Assembly: GCA_028023455.1 (NCBI GenBank)
Contig: JAQFVV010006305.1
Location: 1,479,001 to 1,543,000, forward strand
Direction of reading: 5' to 3'
Length of the DNA: 64,000 nucleotides
Source of the DNA: Epiperipatus broadwayi
Taxonomy: Eukaryota; Onychophora; Udeonychophora; Euonychophora; Peripatidae
The notes below the pieces were generated by a model, which was given only the letters and a program-made list of their open reading frames with translations, did not search any database and had not been told where the DNA came from. Positions 61,587 through 64,000 of the stretch are shown in pieces (the first letter of the stretch is position 1; each line of letters opens with the position of its first letter). Both the position numbers and the translations under genes were made by a program.

Positions 61587-62943
61587 TGATTTATGTTTAT
61601 TAAAACAGGCAGAACTCTATACGTATTGCCACTCAGTGCAAGCCATAATAATCAGTGGATGCCAGAAGGCTTGTGCATAAAATCACCATCTAGTGCCTAC
61701 TCATCCAATATCCCCATTCTAGTTTCTGGCTTATGGCCTTTGTCAGTGAGGAGCCTTGGATCTGAGAGCATGGCACCCAGGTCTTAGGATCTAATGCAAC
61801 CTTCCAGCAGCCACCTTTTATCTCTACTTAACTACAAAACTATGAGACTTAAATTGGAAAATACCATAATATTTTTAATCCAAGCTCATCAAGTTATATA
61901 AACATATAGGTCTGAACTCAGTTCATTACCTATATATTTTGGTGTCTTTGGTTCTTTAATAATCATAGCCACTACTATTCTATTAGGCAGGATTGGTTTT
62001 AAGCCAATAAACATCAGATGATCACTATTTCTTATGCTTGCTCTTAACTGTTATTAAAACAGGCAAAACTCTCTATACGTATTGCCACTCAGTGCAAGCT
62101 AGAGTAATCAATGGATACCAGAAGGCTTGTGCATAAAATCTCCATCTAGTGCCTACTCATCCAATATCCCCAGACTAGTTTCTGGCTTGTGGCCTTCGTC
62201 AGTGAGGAGCCTTGGATCTGATGGCACTGCACCTAGATCTTAGGATCTAATGAAACCTTCCAGCAGCCAACTTTTATCTCTACTTAACCACAAAACTATG
62301 AGACTTAAATTGGAAAACACCATATTTTCAATCCAAGCTCATCAGCTTATATAGTCATATAGGTCTGAACTCAGTTCAGTACTTATACATTTTGGTGTCT
62401 TTGGTTCTTTAATACCCATAGCCACCACTATCCTATTAGGAAGGATTGGTTTTAAGCTAATAAACATCACATGATCACTATTTCTTATGCTTGCTCTTAA
62501 CTGTTATTAAATCAGACAAAACTCTCTATATGTATTGTCACTCAAAATGTATAGGTACTGAACTGAGTTCAGACCTATATGACTATAAGCTGATGAGCTT
62601 GGATTGAAAATATTATGGTGTTTTCAATTTAAGTCTAATAGTTTTGTAGTTAAGTAGAGCTAAAAGGTGGCTGCTGGAGGGTTGCATTAGATCCTAAGAT
62701 CTAGGTGCAGTGCTCTCAGATCCAAGGCTCCTCACTGACGAAGGCCATAAGCCAGAAACTAGTCTGGGGATATTGGATGAGTAGGCACGAGATGGGGATT
62801 TTATGCACAAGCCTTCTGGCATCCATTGCTTACTCTGGCTTGCACTGAGTGGCAATACATATAGAGAGTTTTGCCTGTTTTAATAACAATTAAGAGTAAG
62901 CATAAGAAATAGTGATCATGTGATGTTTATTGATTTATATTTA
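61587..62943. mobile_element. Compound array of the 454 bp family with 14 bp TSD
   Basis: Two complete units stand head to tail (61608-62061, 62062-62514; period 453-454 bp). A third begins at 62515 but stops after about 30 bp and joins an inverted, nearly complete unit to about 62929. TGATTTATGTTTAT (61587-61600) and TGATTTATATTTAT (62930-62943) flank the array, a 14 bp target duplication with one mismatch, so it arrived as a single insertion. Each unit keeps a CACTGACGA..GAAAC core. No coding frame is present. Confidence 0.88.
62722..62770 (+). ncRNA. Hammerhead-like core in the 454 bp family
   Basis: Reads CTGACGA, A, GGC, CATAA, GCC, A, GAAAC. This has both conserved boxes of the hammerhead and a three-pair stem II, but with unpaired A on both sides of the stem, which is not canonical. 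The same segment is conserved on the other strand at about 61715-61755 and 62170-62210 and, as CTGATGA, near 42895 and 42545. Stems I and III are not evident. Confidence 0.35.
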
Positions 62944-64000
62944 TTACAATTGACTAGTTTGTATTGCATGAAAACTGTTATATTTGACTAAATATTCTAT
63001 AACACTAATGTATAAAGAATAAATAAAGTTGCATGAATGTGTGCATGTAAAATTAATCAACATAAAAGTCATTAAAGATTTTCTCTATAAAAAATTAATA
63101 TGCATAATAAGTAAAGTTATGCAAATACAAAAATAACTTAGATATGCTAATTTGAAGGAAATAATAACAAAACTATTTATGCAAATTACGTCATGTAAAA
63201 CAATACTATCTAGGAATATGAAAGAGCAGCATAGTGCATATGGTGCTTGTAAAATAGCAATGCATGAGCTTTGCAGCATGTTGAAAAAAGCGTTATCGTG
63301 AAAAGTTAATGGAGAAGAAAGACTTAACAGAGTAAAATAAAGTACAGTAATAAAAATGAATATTATAGTTTATTACTATAAAGAACTGTGTGTGTGTGTA
63401 TTATTGAGACTGATTTAATTTATGGAATTCAACCAGAAAACTGTTAGTTGAAGTACTAAAAATTTACTAATATGATATATTCAGAATAATAAACTCTTTG
63501 TCAAGTTTAAAACTTTTCTTATATATTATTTCTAAAATAATTTAATGAGTGCGCAGCAGATTTAAGTCAATATATTTCTTGCGCACATCAAAAACTATTA
63601 TTATTTTCCTGAACAATATTGTGAAGTGGTGTGGTTTGTTATTTTTTAATTAATTAGAAATTTTTCTGGCTGATCATTTAATAGATTAGATTTGTCTCAT
63701 CCCAGTCTGTTAATTGTATTCCACATACTAGCTTATTTAGGTTAGGATATACGTTTTTGTCAATTCTACTGTCTTAATATATTTAATGTGTTCTTGTTGA
63801 ACTTAATTGTTGTATATACCTACTTATTGTTTTTTTTTTTTATATATTACTGTCATTATATATAATCAACACTATAGCTTCAGTTTGATTTCTAATCTGA
63901 TGCCATGTTGGTTTCACTAGGCAACAATATTTTGTAGTTAATCATATCATGTCTGATATCATTTTGCCATTAATTTAATCTAGCAGTTCATCATAAATTT
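62944..64000. other. COLGALT intron 5, continuing to window edge
   Basis: AT-rich sequence with a short (TG)n run at about 63388-63400. No exon or repeat recognised. The next COLGALT exon lies to the right of the window. Confidence 0.55.

Overview
The window is AT-rich animal nuclear DNA (roughly three quarters A+T by eye). Genes are split by long spliceosomal introns with GT..AG ends, and several classes of animal transposon are present. It is not prokaryotic: there are no operons, and the only real genes are assembled from short exons. The galactosyltransferase sequence, the LINE types and the intron lengths suggest an arthropod, perhaps a chelicerate. That placement is inference; only the metazoan origin is secure.

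Two host genes are visible, arranged head to head. On the minus strand, three exons (17464-17399, 11860-11581, 6977-6889) encode a 144-residue CARD adaptor that closely resembles BCL10, apparently complete. On the plus strand, starting 283 bp away, five exons (17748-17950, 44751-44982, 45253-45317, 56686-56755, 60321-60528) encode the first 259 residues of a procollagen galactosyltransferase (COLGALT/GLT25 family); the gene runs off the right edge. Splice phases agree at every junction. The 283 bp between the two start codons probably holds a shared bidirectional promoter.

Nearly everything else is mobile DNA, mostly inside COLGALT introns 1, 3 and 4. Intron 1 (26.8 kb) contains two copies of one LINE family whose ORF1 carries a PHD finger and an SGNH esterase. 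The plus copy (about 33180-37841) is almost full length but broken. The minus copy (about 19265-32320) is one LINE split into six pieces by five later insertions: an inverted-repeat element (19651-19787), a hAT element (20032-22040), element R (24061-27323), a TIR element filled with tandem repeats (28129-29972), and element R' (30052-31351). Target-site duplications can be read around each.

A second family with a unit of about 454 bp is present at five places. It occurs as head-to-tail and inverted partial copies with 14-15 bp target duplications and a hammerhead-like core. Intron 3 holds an RTE-type LINE 3' end (48349-48712), a 3.3 kb near-perfect inverted repeat (48886-52165) whose ends carry a better hammerhead-like core, and a Ty3/gypsy-like LTR retrotransposon (52260-55641) with a 5 bp duplication that has lost RT, RNase H and most of integrase. 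Intron 4 holds a decayed RTE LINE. The first 6.9 kb and several intron stretches hold nothing I can identify.
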